Part shown: positions 36,357 to 44,679 of the stretch, piece after piece
Layout: each line of letters begins with the position of its first letter
How positions within the stretch are numbered: position 1 is the first letter of the stretch
Source: Longimicrobium sp.
Lineage (GTDB): Bacteria; Gemmatimonadota; Gemmatimonadetes; Longimicrobiales; Longimicrobiaceae
Length of the DNA stretch: 51,780 nt
Assembly (NCBI GenBank): GCA_036387335.1
Contig: DASVTZ010000205.1
Location: 1 to 51,780 of the forward strand
Direction of reading: 5' to 3'
The notes under the pieces: model-generated
Databases searched by the model: none
What the model was told of the DNA's origin: nothing
The model's input: the letters and a program-made list of their open reading frames with translations, nothing else
Made by a program: the position numbers and the translations under genes

Positions 36357-36430
36357 CCATCCGCCGCGCCGTCGCCAGGGGGTCCATCGGGATCTCCGCC
36401 GTGCACACGAACGCACCACCGCGATCCACC

Positions 36431-38869
36431 ATGAAGATCCTCGCCCGACTTCTTATCCCCTTCCTCCTGGTGCTCGCGGCCAGCGCTTCGGCCCAGGAGC
36501 GCCCCGTGGCCGGCATCCAGGGGCGCGTCGTGGCGGCGGAGACGTCGCGGCCGCTGGCGGGCGTGGCGGTCGTGGCGCGCCTGCAGACGGATACGGTGCC
36601 GGCGGGGCGCGGCGTGTCCGGGGCGGACGGGCGCTACCGGATCGCGGGGCTCGCGCCGGGAAGCTACGTGGTGCGCGCCACCCACACCGGCCGCCAGACC
36701 ACGCAGTCGGAGCCGGTCGTCGTCTCCGCCGGGATGGCGGCCGCGGGCGACCTGAAGATGGCGGCCGTGGTGGCGCTGGAGGGGCTGCAGGTGCGCGCCG
36801 AGCGGCCTCCCGTGGTCCACGCCGAAGACCGCAACGTGTACAGCGTCAAGGACATGCCCGCGGCTGTCGGCGGCGCGGCGGACGTGTTGCGCACGCTGCC
36901 GGAGCTGGAGGTGGACCTCAACGGCAACATCAAGATGGTGGGGAACCGCCCCGTCACCATCCACATCAACGGCCGCCCCTCACCCCTCAGAGGCGAGGCG
37001 CTCACCGAGTTCATCCGCAACCTCCCCGCGGACCGCATCGACCGCATCGAGGTGATCCCCAACCCCTCCGTCCGCTTCGAGGGCGGCGACGGGGCCATCG
37101 TCAACATCGTGCTGCGCAAGGGCGTGGAGCTGGGGCTGGGCGGAAGCGTGTCGCTGAACGCAGCCACCCGAGGCGGCAACGGCCTCTCGGGGCAGATCGC
37201 CTATCAGCGTGGCAAGCTGACGCTGTTCGGCGGCGGGAGCAGCCGGTTGATGAACTACGACGACGCCTCGCGCGAGCTGCGGCAGAACCTGCTCGCCACC
37301 CCCGTCACCTTTCTGGACCAGGACCGGCGCGGCTCCGGCAACAACTTCCACGGAAGCGCGGACCTCACGGCCGAACTCGCGGTGGGAAAGATCGAGACGC
37401 TCTGGGCCTCCGCCAGCGCGTACCGCGGAGGATGGGGCAACGAGAGCTTCTCGCACAACCAGATTCTGGACGCGGACAGCGCCCCCACGCGCATCTACGA
37501 CCGCGTGGGCGACTACGAGAGCGACTTCCTGGCGACGGATCTGGCGCTCGGCTTCCGGCGCATCGTGGAGGCGCAGCGGCACGAGCTCTCGGTGGAGGTG
37601 CGCAGGAGCGGCTCCGGCGACGAGAACACCGGGCGCGTGGAGGAGATCACCACCATGCGCACGGTGGAGACCGGCGACCCCCTCTCCGAGCTGCGCCTGA
37701 CGGGCGGCGGCGAGGACCGCACGAGCCTCACGGCCAAGGCGGACTACATGCGCCCGCTGCCGGGGAAGGGGCGCGTGGAGATCGGGGTGCGCACCAGCCT
37801 CGAAGACCAGGCGAACGAGCAGACGCTGCGCCACTTCGCCCCCTTCGACGCGGGCGATCCGCGCCAGGTGACGGACGTGTCGTACACCTTTGGGCAGACG
37901 CAGCACTCGGCCTACACCAACCTGAGCCACAAGATCGGGCGCCTGTCGCTGCAGGGCGGCCTGCGCGCGGAGATGACGACGCTGGACCTGGCGCCGCGGC
38001 TGGAGAACGCGCAGCCGGGCTTCGAGCGCGACTTCTTCTCCATCCTCCCGAGCGCCAACCTGAGCTTCGAGTTCAAGCCGGGGCGCACGATGCGGGTCAA
38101 CTACTCCCGGCGGGAGCGCCGCCCGTGGATCTGGGACCTCAACCCGTACGTCACGCAGAGCGATCCGCTGAACGTGCGCCTGGGGAACCCCGACCTGGAG
38201 CCCGCCGCCACCCACTCGCTCGGCGGCGACCTGAGCTGGCGCACGCGCGTGGCGACGCTGCGCCTGGCGCCGTACTTCCGCCGCACCAGCAACGAAGTGG
38301 AGTACATCCGCACCGTGAGCGCGGCGGGCGTGGCCACGACCATCCCGCAGAACCTGGCGGTGGTCGAAACCTACGGCGGCAGCCTCAACGCGTCGCTGTC
38401 GCCGGCGCGGTGGGGGAACGCCTCGGCATCGGTAGGCGCGAGCCACGACGAGCGCGACGCCGGTGCCCTCGGGAGCGCCTACTCGCGCAGCGGGAGCAAC
38501 TACTTCTTCACCGCCAACTCCACGCTGCAGCCGGGGCGCGGCTGGGGGATCCAGGCGTCGCTGCGACTCAACTCGCCGCGAGAGTCGGTGCAGGGGCGCT
38601 ATTCGTCGACGCCCTGGACGGAGCTGGGGATCCGCAAGGAGCTGTTCAACCGCAAGGCATCGATGAACATCCGCCTCGCGGACCCCTTCGACATCTACCG
38701 CACGCGCTTCACCTCGCGCGACCCCAGCTTCGCGGGAACGTCGCAGAGCCGCTCGTCGTGGGGCGGGCGCAGCGCGAGCCTGAGCCTGACCTACCGCTTC
38801 GGCAAGCCGCCGGAGCGCAAGAGCACCCAGACCGACGGCCCGCCGACGGGCGGCGGCGGGCCGCCCTGA
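36431..38869 (+). CDS. TonB-dependent outer membrane receptor
   Basis: 812 residues. A signal peptide (ASAQ cleavage near 21) leads to a carboxypeptidase-regulatory-like domain (about 28-110), a plug domain (about 125-225, with GGAADVLRTLPELEVDLNGNI, RPVTIHINGRPSP and RIEVIPNPSVRFEGGDGAIVNIVL) and an outer-membrane barrel (about 240-795) with many alternating strands. The overall pattern is that of barrel receptors lacking a SusD partner. The C-terminal tail after LTYRFG is Pro/Gly-rich and unusual, since barrels normally end in an aromatic residue. No regulator or partner lipoprotein is adjacent, so the substrate is unknown. Confidence 0.85.
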   Translation: MKILARLLIPFLLVLAASASAQERPVAGIQGRVVAAETSRPLAGVAVVARLQTDTVPAGRGVSGADGRYRIAGLAPGSYVVRATHTGRQTTQSEPVVVSAGMAAAGDLKMAAVVALEGLQVRAERPPVVHAEDRNVYSVKDMPAAVGGAADVLRTLPELEVDLNGNIKMVGNRPVTIHINGRPSPLRGEALTEFIRNLPADRIDRIEVIPNPSVRFEGGDGAIVNIVLRKGVELGLGGSVSLNAATRGGNGLSGQIAYQRGKLTLFGGGSSRLMNYDDASRELRQNLLATPVTFLDQDRRGSGNNFHGSADLTAELAVGKIETLWASASAYRGGWGNESFSHNQILDADSAPTRIYDRVGDYESDFLATDLALGFRRIVEAQRHELSVEVRRSGSGDENTGRVEEITTMRTVETGDPLSELRLTGGGEDRTSLTAKADYMRPLPGKGRVEIGVRTSLEDQANEQTLRHFAPFDAGDPRQVTDVSYTFGQTQHSAYTNLSHKIGRLSLQGGLRAEMTTLDLAPRLENAQPGFERDFFSILPSANLSFEFKPGRTMRVNYSRRERRPWIWDLNPYVTQSDPLNVRLGNPDLEPAATHSLGGDLSWRTRVATLRLAPYFRRTSNEVEYIRTVSAAGVATTIPQNLAVVETYGGSLNASLSPARWGNASASVGASHDERDAGALGSAYSRSGSNYFFTANSTLQPGRGWGIQASLRLNSPRESVQGRYSSTPWTELGIRKELFNRKASMNIRLADPFDIYRTRFTSRDPSFAGTSQSRSSWGGRSASLSLTYRFGKPPERKSTQTDGPPTGGGGPP

Positions 38870-38878
38870 ACGGATTGG

Positions 38879-38939
38879 GCTCACGCGGAGACACGGAGGC
38901 ACAGAGAGAAGGTCATCTCTGTGCCTCGTCTTTTGCGTG
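38879..38939. repeat. Family A hairpin repeat, copy 6 (degenerate)
   Basis: GGCTCACGCGGAGACACGG and the following GCACAGAG pair partly with CTCTGTGCCTCGT and a divergent TTTTGCGTG end. It is shorter and less symmetric than the other copies. It starts ten nt after the TonB-receptor stop. Confidence 0.6.
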
Positions 38940-38997
38940 GTCCACTGCTACTCTGTACGCCGCGAACCATCCAGCACCCGAACCCGGCACCGATCGA

Positions 38998-39774
38998 ATG
39001 AACGACCGCGACAACCTGATGGACTTCGCCGTACGCACCGCGACCGGGGCGGGGGAAATCACGCTGGAGCACTTCGGACGCGCCGCCGTGGAGTTCAAGG
39101 GCGACGGCAGCGAGGTGACGATCGCGGACCGCGCGGCCGAGGAGTTCATCCGCGCCGCCCTCCACGACGCCTTCCCCGACGACGGCATCGTGGGCGAGGA
39201 GGGCGAGGACGTGCCCTCGAAGAGCGGGCGGCGTTGGATCGTGGACCCCATCGACGGCACGCGCTCGTTCAGCTCCGCCGTCCCCCTCTACGCGGTCCTG
39301 ATCGCGCTGGAGGAGGAGGGCGTGCCTACGCTCGGCTGCTGCCACTTCCCCGTCCTCAAGGAGACACTGGTCGCCGCCGATGGCGCGGGAGCGTGGCTGA
39401 ACGGCCGCCCCGCCCGCGTCTCCGAGTGCGACGACCTGCGCGACGCGCGCCTCGTGACGAGCGGCCTCGAGCACTGGCGCGACCGCTCCACCGACGAGGA
39501 CCGCGCCGGCTTCGACCGCCTGCTGCGCGCCACCCGTTTCGCCCGCACCTGGGGCGACGCCTACGGCTACTTCCTGGTGGCGACGGGCCGCATGGACCTC
39601 CTCTGCGACCCCATCTCCGGTGCGTACTGGGACTACGCCCCCATGAACGTCATCCTGCGCGAATCCGGCGGCCGCTACACCCAATTCGACGGCACCCCCG
39701 TCGGCGCCTGGACCCCGGCCCTCGCCACCAACGGCCGCCTGCACGACGCGGCGGCGGGGGTGTTGCGGGGGTAG
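38998..39774 (+). CDS. Inositol monophosphatase-family phosphatase (HisN-like)
   Basis: 258 residues of the Mg2+-dependent, Li+-sensitive phosphatase family. The metal site is intact: a GEEGEDV stretch (Glu), WIVDPIDGTRSFSS with the DPIDGT signature, and SGAYWDYAPMNVILRESGG near the C-terminus. Members hydrolyse inositol phosphate, histidinol phosphate, fructose-1,6-bisphosphate or PAP; the wording of the signature and absence of inositol genes make a histidinol-phosphatase role plausible, but the substrate is not readable. The gene stands alone, followed by a composite repeat. Confidence 0.82.
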   Translation: MNDRDNLMDFAVRTATGAGEITLEHFGRAAVEFKGDGSEVTIADRAAEEFIRAALHDAFPDDGIVGEEGEDVPSKSGRRWIVDPIDGTRSFSSAVPLYAVLIALEEEGVPTLGCCHFPVLKETLVAADGAGAWLNGRPARVSECDDLRDARLVTSGLEHWRDRSTDEDRAGFDRLLRATRFARTWGDAYGYFLVATGRMDLLCDPISGAYWDYAPMNVILRESGGRYTQFDGTPVGAWTPALATNGRLHDAAAGVLRG

Positions 39775-39780
39775 AGGCCG

Positions 39781-40162
39781 GCGAGTGAACTCGCAGCAAC
39801 AACAGCACAAAGTCCGCCTTCGCGGACTCGCGGGCGGGATTCGCCTGTTTCCCACAACCCCGTCGCCGCCGCCGCACCGTAGGGGCGCGATTCATCGCGC
39901 CCGCCCTCTCCCGCACACGAACTCCCGCCCTCGAAACCGATCCCGTAGGGGCAGCCCCGCGTGGCTGCCCGTGCCACGGGAATGCACCGTCCCCCGCCAT
40001 CCCACGCGGCGTTCGAGGTGCCCCGTTCCCAAAGCCCCGCGTACCAGAGCGAATAAATTCGCCGTTGGAACCACGCGAAGTCCGCCTTCGCGGACTGGCC
40101 GCGGCCTACGAGCCCACTTCAGTGGGCTTCGCGTAGTTCCAGCCGGGGGATTCATCCCCCGG
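39781..40162. repeat. Composite B-D-D-B intergenic element, copy 1
   Basis: The order is: family B first half (39781-39840, GCGAGTGAACTCGC and an AGTCCGC/GCGGACT hairpin); family D unit 39879-39902; a second D unit 39945-39973; then family B second half (40049-40162, GCGAATAAATTCGC, another AGTCCGC hairpin, CCCACTTCAGTGGG and CCGGGGGATTCATCCCCCGG). The element at 50493 has the same order. It fills the 420-nt gap between convergent genes; no coding frame looks real. Confidence 0.75.
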
Positions 40163-40194
40163 TGCTGTTCGGGACCCAACCGGATTCGCCACCC

Positions 40195-40896
40195 TCACCC
40201 CCCTCGATCCACCAGCCTCCGCACCAGATCCAGCTTCCCCGCAACCTCCCCATCCAGCAGGTGCGCCTCGATTCCATCGAACTCCCCCGCGCGAAAGGTG
40301 CGCTCGATTCGCCCCGCGGACAGCAGGTGCACCGCGTCGCAGCCGGTGGTGAGCGAGGCGAGGATGTGCGAGGTGAGGAGCACCGTGTGCCCCGCGTCCG
40401 CCAGCTCGCGGAAGAGACGGGTGAGGATCTGGTTCGTTTCCAAGTCGAGCCCGTTGAACGGCTCGTCCAGGATGAGCACCGGCCGTCCCAGGCTCAGCAC
40501 CCCCAGCAGCGCCAGCTTCTTCCGCATCCCGAGCGAGTACGTCTCCACCAAGCGCTCCAGCGGGAGGTCGAAGACGCGATTCCACTCCGCGACGTCGAAG
40601 CCGGCGTGGCCCGCGCGAAAGACGCCCAGGTACTCCCGCCCCGTGATCTTGGGGTAGAAGAAGCTCTGCGCGGGGAGGTATCCCACCACCTCGCGGCTGC
40701 GCAGCGGCTCGCCACGGAAGCGGATGACGCCTCCGCTCGGACGCACGAAGCCGTAGAGCGCATCCAGCAGCGTCGTCTTGCCTGCGCCGTTGCGGCCGGC
40801 GAGGCCGTGGACCTGCCCGCCATCCACCACGAGGTCGACGCCGTTCAGCACCGGCGTTGATCCGTAGCGCACGGTCAGCTTCTCAATCGAGATCAT
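40195..40896 (-). CDS. ABC transporter ATP-binding protein
   Basis: 233 residues: Walker A GRNGAGKTT, Q-loop near LPAQSFF, signature YSLGMRKK (a degenerate LSGGQ), Walker B LILDEPFNGLD and switch His in LTSHIL. The pattern matches ATPases that work with ABC-2-like membrane proteins. Its start overlaps the membrane-protein gene by 14 nt, so the pair should form one transporter. They are the last two genes after moeA. The transported substrate is unknown. Confidence 0.9.
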   Translation of the reverse strand: MISIEKLTVRYGSTPVLNGVDLVVDGGQVHGLAGRNGAGKTTLLDALYGFVRPSGGVIRFRGEPLRSREVVGYLPAQSFFYPKITGREYLGVFRAGHAGFDVAEWNRVFDLPLERLVETYSLGMRKKLALLGVLSLGRPVLILDEPFNGLDLETNQILTRLFRELADAGHTVLLTSHILASLTTGCDAVHLLSAGRIERTFRAGEFDGIEAHLLDGEVAGKLDLVRRLVDRGG

Positions 40897-41848
40897 CCAG
40901 GTAGGCGCCGAGGTTGACCACGCCGATCCGCCAGAACCGGAACAGCAGAAACGCCGCCACCGGGGGCAGCGCCAGCGACGCCGTGAGCACCAGCACCGCG
41001 AGCGGACCGACCACGGCCGCCCGTCCTCCCTCGCGGTACACGGCGTACTTGGTGAGGATGGCCCCTGCGACGATCGCGGCGCTCCCCGCGAGCACCAGTG
41101 CCAGCATGCCGGCGAGCGCGGGGTGCCGCACCATGAACAGCACGACGAGCGGCAGGCAGAGCGCCGCGTACAGCGCCAGCCCCTGCATCACCTTGAAGCG
41201 CAGAAGCTCCGCCGCCGGCCGCCGAAACGCCTCCAGCAGCTCGTGCCCCTCGCCGTCCAGGTAGAACAGCGAGACGCACCAGGCGAGCAGCACGATCCCT
41301 CCGAGCGCCACGGCAGGGTACCCGGAAAGCACCGCGGCAGCCAGGTAGGCGACCGTGATCGCGCCGCCGTAGCGCCTCACCCCCGAGGTCCACTCGAACG
41401 CGCGGGCGGGGAGGGGGAGCCGCTGCACCGGCCGGCTCCGGCTCCACGTCACCAGCCGCTGGGCTCCTCCGGCCGGGAGCCACGCAAGGAGCAGCGGAGC
41501 ACCCGCGCTCGCGGCTAGGAGGGCGGGGACGGGCGCGATCAGGCCAAGGAGCCAGAAGGGGAGCGAAAGGGTGATGTACTCCAGCAGATAGGTGCGATGC
41601 GGGTCGCGGCCGGCGAGCCTCAGGAAGCGCGCATCCTGGCGGCCCGTGTGCACGAGGGCGAGCAGGACGATCTGCGCCGCGAGGATGGCGCGGGAGCCCC
41701 GCGCGCTCCCCATCCACCCCCAGAGCCGGTAGCCGCCCATCGCGAGCAGGAGCGCGAAGAGGAGCGCCGTCCCCGGCTCCGCGCGCGCGAGGCCGGCCAA
41801 GGCGCGCCGCAGGGTGCGAACGTGCAGGACGAGGATGTCAGGCATCAT
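40883..41848 (-). CDS. Polytopic membrane protein, probable ABC permease
   Basis: 321 residues with roughly eight hydrophobic segments, spaced over the whole length (for example TALLFALLLAMGGYRLWGW and LPFWLLGLIAPVPALLAAS near the N-terminus, and LAVLVLTASLALPPVAAFLLF near the C-terminus). There is no recognisable permease signature, but it overlaps the ABC ATPase by 14 nt, the usual layout of a transporter pair. It starts 11 nt inside the end of moeA (two adjacent ATGs, 41848 or 41845). The segment count is from reading only. Confidence 0.7.
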   Translation of the reverse strand: MMPDILVLHVRTLRRALAGLARAEPGTALLFALLLAMGGYRLWGWMGSARGSRAILAAQIVLLALVHTGRQDARFLRLAGRDPHRTYLLEYITLSLPFWLLGLIAPVPALLAASAGAPLLLAWLPAGGAQRLVTWSRSRPVQRLPLPARAFEWTSGVRRYGGAITVAYLAAAVLSGYPAVALGGIVLLAWCVSLFYLDGEGHELLEAFRRPAAELLRFKVMQGLALYAALCLPLVVLFMVRHPALAGMLALVLAGSAAIVAGAILTKYAVYREGGRAAVVGPLAVLVLTASLALPPVAAFLLFRFWRIGVVNLGAYLDDLD

Positions 41849-43148
41849 CGTCTTCGAAGGGCGGCTCCTCCACCAGCGGCGCGCCGCCGATCCACACAAC
41901 GCGCACCACGTCGCCGGCGCGAGGGCCGGGGCCGGGCGGGATCAGCGCCAGCCCATCGGCCGCGGCGAGGGAGCTGGAGACGCCGGAGCTCTGCGAGCCG
42001 GTGAGGCGCGCGTGGAAGTGGCGGTCCTCCTCGCGCCGGATGGAGACGCGGGGGAAGTGCATCAGCTCGCCGCGCATGGGGTAGGCGTTGTCCAGCACCG
42101 CGTACCTCCAGGGCGCGTGGATGCGGGTGCGGCCGCACATGCGCATGAGGGCGGGGCGGACGAAGAGCTCGAACGTGACGCCGGTGGAGACCGGGTTCCC
42201 CGGCAGCCCGAACCAGGGGATGCCGCCGAGCGCACCCACCCGCCCGAACGCCATCGCCGAGCCGGGGCGGATGCGCACGCGCCAGAAAGCCACCGCGGTG
42301 TCCAGCTCCGCCATCACGCGCCGCACGTGGTCGTGCTCGCCCACGCTGATGCCGGCGGTGGTGATGACGGCGTCGCACCCGCGCGCGCGCTCGAGGTGCT
42401 CGCGTAGAGCCGCGGGGTCGTCCGGCGCGATGCCCAGGACGCGCGCCTCCAGCCCCGCCTCCGCGAGGGCGGCGGCGAGCGAGTAGCTGTTGGAGGAGAC
42501 GATGCGCCGCCCGGCCTCCACCTCCGCGAACTCCTCCACCGGCACCAGCTCGTCGCCCGAGGCGAGCACGGCGACGACGGGGCGCCGCACCACCCGTAGC
42601 CGCGCCCTCCCCAGCGACGCGGCCACGCCGATCTCCGCCGCGCGCAGCACGGAGCCGGCGCGCAGCACCACCGCCCCCCGCCGCACGTCCTCGCCGCGCG
42701 GGCGTACGTTGCGCCCCGCGTCCGCATCGGAGAGGATGGAGACGCGGCCCTCCGCCGTCCCGATCCCCGAGCCACCATCGGTGTGCTCCACGCGGATCAC
42801 GCCGTCCGCGCCGTCGGGGACCGGAGCGCCGGTCATGATGCGGATAGCCTCGCCCGGACCGACGGGGCGCGCGGCGAAACGGCCGGCGGGGACGTCGTCG
42901 ACCACGCGCAGCACCACGGGACGCGCGGAAGATGCGCCGCGCACGTCCTCCGCGCGCACCGCGAACCCGTCCATCGCGCTGTTGTCCCACGGCGGCAGAT
43001 CGACGGTGGACGACACGTCCTCCGCCAGCACCGAGCCGAGCGCGTCGAGCAGCGGGCGCTCCACGGCCTCCAGCGGCGCCACTCCGCCGAGGATCGCCCG
43101 CAGCGCCTCGCTCGCGGAGAGCCAGTCGGCCGGCCGCTCAGCGCTCAT
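41838..43148 (-). CDS. moeA: Molybdopterin molybdotransferase
   Basis: 436 residues. The family pattern is complete: PLLDALGSVLAEDV, LPPWDNSAMDGFAV with the conserved Asp, IMTGAPVPDGADGVIRVE, VAVLASGDELVP, the SSNSYSLAAAL stretch, TTAGISVGEHDHVR, and FGLPGNPVSTGVTFELF. It inserts molybdate into adenylylated molybdopterin to make Moco in the cytoplasm. Its start overlaps the mobB stop by 11 nt. With mobB and mobA it forms a Moco-maturation block inside a longer minus-strand operon. Confidence 0.94.
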   Translation of the reverse strand: MSAERPADWLSASEALRAILGGVAPLEAVERPLLDALGSVLAEDVSSTVDLPPWDNSAMDGFAVRAEDVRGASSARPVVLRVVDDVPAGRFAARPVGPGEAIRIMTGAPVPDGADGVIRVEHTDGGSGIGTAEGRVSILSDADAGRNVRPRGEDVRRGAVVLRAGSVLRAAEIGVAASLGRARLRVVRRPVVAVLASGDELVPVEEFAEVEAGRRIVSSNSYSLAAALAEAGLEARVLGIAPDDPAALREHLERARGCDAVITTAGISVGEHDHVRRVMAELDTAVAFWRVRIRPGSAMAFGRVGALGGIPWFGLPGNPVSTGVTFELFVRPALMRMCGRTRIHAPWRYAVLDNAYPMRGELMHFPRVSIRREEDRHFHARLTGSQSSGVSSSLAAADGLALIPPGPGPRAGDVVRVVWIGGAPLVEEPPFEDDDA

Positions 43149-43695
43149 GGGCGATCACGCATCGCTCGATCAACCGCGCCACCGCGTCCACGTGCGTCCC
43201 CGCGTGGTCGAGCGGGATGACGGCGGAACCGGCCGCGGCCGCGCGCATCTCCAGGTCCAGGTCGTCAGTGACGAAGGCGAGCACGTCGGAACTCCCCGGC
43301 TCGTGGACGGGATGCGCGTGCACGCCGCGGCGAAAGATCTCGATTTTTGGAAGCGGCCCGTGCTTGAAGCCTTCCACCAGCACCACGTCGTAGCCGCGCC
43401 CGGTGTAGAAGTCGCGGATGAGCTGCGCGGGGTCGGGCTCGCCGTCGATGCGCATCGTCAGCGCAACCTTGCCGGAACCGCACATGATGCTGGCCTCGGC
43501 CTCGCCCTCGTTGAAGTGGCGCCAGCTGTCGCGGCCGGGCTCGTCGGACTCGAAGGCGTGGTGGCCGTGCTTGATGGTGGCCACGCGGTACCCGTCGCGC
43601 TTCAGCCGCGCCGCGAGTGCGACCACCAGCGTCGTCTTGCCGCTGTTCTTCTTGCCGACGATGGCGACGGCGGGGGGAATCTCAGGAGGGGACAT
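43138..43695 (-). CDS. mobB: Molybdopterin-guanine dinucleotide biosynthesis adapter MobB
   Basis: 185 residues from ATG 43695 (an in-frame TTG at 43716 would add seven). P-loop VGKKNSGKTTLV, then VATIKHGHHAFESDEPGRDSWRH with the conserved His/Asp motif, and VLVEGFKHGPLPKIEI near the middle. MobB is a GTP-binding partner of MobA. It overlaps mobA by 14 nt and moeA by 11 nt. Confidence 0.9.
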   Translation of the reverse strand: MSPPEIPPAVAIVGKKNSGKTTLVVALAARLKRDGYRVATIKHGHHAFESDEPGRDSWRHFNEGEAEASIMCGSGKVALTMRIDGEPDPAQLIRDFYTGRGYDVVLVEGFKHGPLPKIEIFRRGVHAHPVHEPGSSDVLAFVTDDLDLEMRAAAAGSAVIPLDHAGTHVDAVARLIERCVIAHER

Positions 43696-44332
43696 CGGCC
43701 GCGATTCGTTGGGCAAGCGCGTGGTCCGCGGGGGTGTTGACGTTGAGGAAGAGGACCTCGGGATCGCCGAACCGCTCCACCTCCGCCAGCAGCACGCGCT
43801 CGGCCGGGAAGCGCTCCAGGAGCGGGTGCAGCGCCCACGATCCCTCCGCCATCATCCGCTCGGCCACCGCGAGGCACTCCACCGGATACCACGCGCAGAG
43901 CGGCTCCACGCCGCGCCGCCCGCGGCTCTCCGGCACGACGATGACGGGCCGCGCCCCCTCCGCGATCCTTCGCAGCAGCGCAGCGGGCAGAAACGGCATG
44001 TCGCACGCCACGCACAGCGCCCCAGCGTAGCCTCGCTCCGCAGCCCACCGCACCGCCGCCACGATCCCCGCCAGCGGCCCCACCCCGGCCACATCATCCG
44101 CCCGCCGTTCCAGCCCCAGATCCGCAAACAGGGAAGCATCGTTGGCGATCACGACCACCTCCGCCCCGGCCTTCGCCAGCGCATCCCGCACCCGCTCCAC
44201 GATCCGCCGCCCGCCGACCTCCGCGAGCGCCTTGGGAGCCCCGAACCTGCGGCTCGCCCCGCCGGCCAGAATCGCCCCGAAGCACGATTCCCCATTCCCC
44301 ATTCCCCATTCCCCGCCGTTCACATCCGCCAC
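43682..44332 (-). CDS. mobA: Molybdenum cofactor guanylyltransferase MobA
   Basis: 216 residues from a GTG preceded by GGAGG with a 4-nt spacer. The nucleotidyltransferase signature ILAGGASRRFGAPKAL is followed by LAGIVAAVRWA, VACDMPFLP (metal Asp) and FLNVNTPADHALA at the end. It attaches GMP to molybdopterin to make the bis-MGD form of Moco. Four GGGGAAT heptamers lie between the GTG and the fold, so an ATG at 44302 is a second possible start. The three Moco genes are tightly overlapped, with YraN upstream. Confidence 0.88.
   Translation of the reverse strand: MADVNGGEWGMGNGESCFGAILAGGASRRFGAPKALAEVGGRRIVERVRDALAKAGAEVVVIANDASLFADLGLERRADDVAGVGPLAGIVAAVRWAAERGYAGALCVACDMPFLPAALLRRIAEGARPVIVVPESRGRRGVEPLCAWYPVECLAVAERMMAEGSWALHPLLERFPAERVLLAEVERFGDPEVLFLNVNTPADHALAQRIAADVPS
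44287..44314. repeat. Four perfect heptamer repeats at the mobA 5' end
   Basis: Four tandem copies of ATTCCCC on the plus strand (GGGGAAT on the coding strand), spanning 28 nt. A seven-base unit shifts reading frame whenever the copy number changes, and each unit boundary creates an ATG in a different frame. Confidence 0.85.
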
Positions 44333-44676
44333 GCATCCTCCACGTGCTCCACCTCCGGCTCGCCGCCGCGCACCAGCACGGCCACGGCGTCAAAGCGGTA
44401 CACGTCGCCGTCCGCGCCGTGGCGCTCGATCCAGGCGGCGGCGACCTGGGCGATCTCGCGGCGCTTCTTCGCGGTGATCGCCTCCAGCGGGTGCCCGTAT
44501 CCCAACCCCGCGCGCGTCTTCACCTCCACGAACGCGACGACCTCGCCGCGGCGCGCGACGAGGTCGATCTCCTTGTGCCCGAGCCGGAAGTTGCGGTGCG
44601 TCACCGTCCAGCCGGCGCGGGCCAGGTGGCGCGCCGCGATCTCCTCGCCGCGGTCGCCCAGGGGCTTGTTGGACAC
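44320..44676 (-). CDS. yraN: YraN-family (UPF0102) nuclease-like protein
   Basis: 118 residues from a GTG four nt after the DAHP synthase stop. The endonuclease-like pattern G-EEIAARHLARAGW, HKEIDLVARRGEVVAFVEVKTR (acidic pair plus Lys, as in PD-(D/E)XK-type enzymes) and RFDAVAV is clear. The family is found in most bacteria and its in vivo role is poorly known. Its 3' end overlaps mobA by 13 nt if that gene starts at the GTG. Confidence 0.9.
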   Translation of the reverse strand: MSNKPLGDRGEEIAARHLARAGWTVTHRNFRLGHKEIDLVARRGEVVAFVEVKTRAGLGYGHPLEAITAKKRREIAQVAAAWIERHGADGDVYRFDAVAVLVRGGEPEVEHVEDAWRM

Positions 44677-44679
44677 AAG

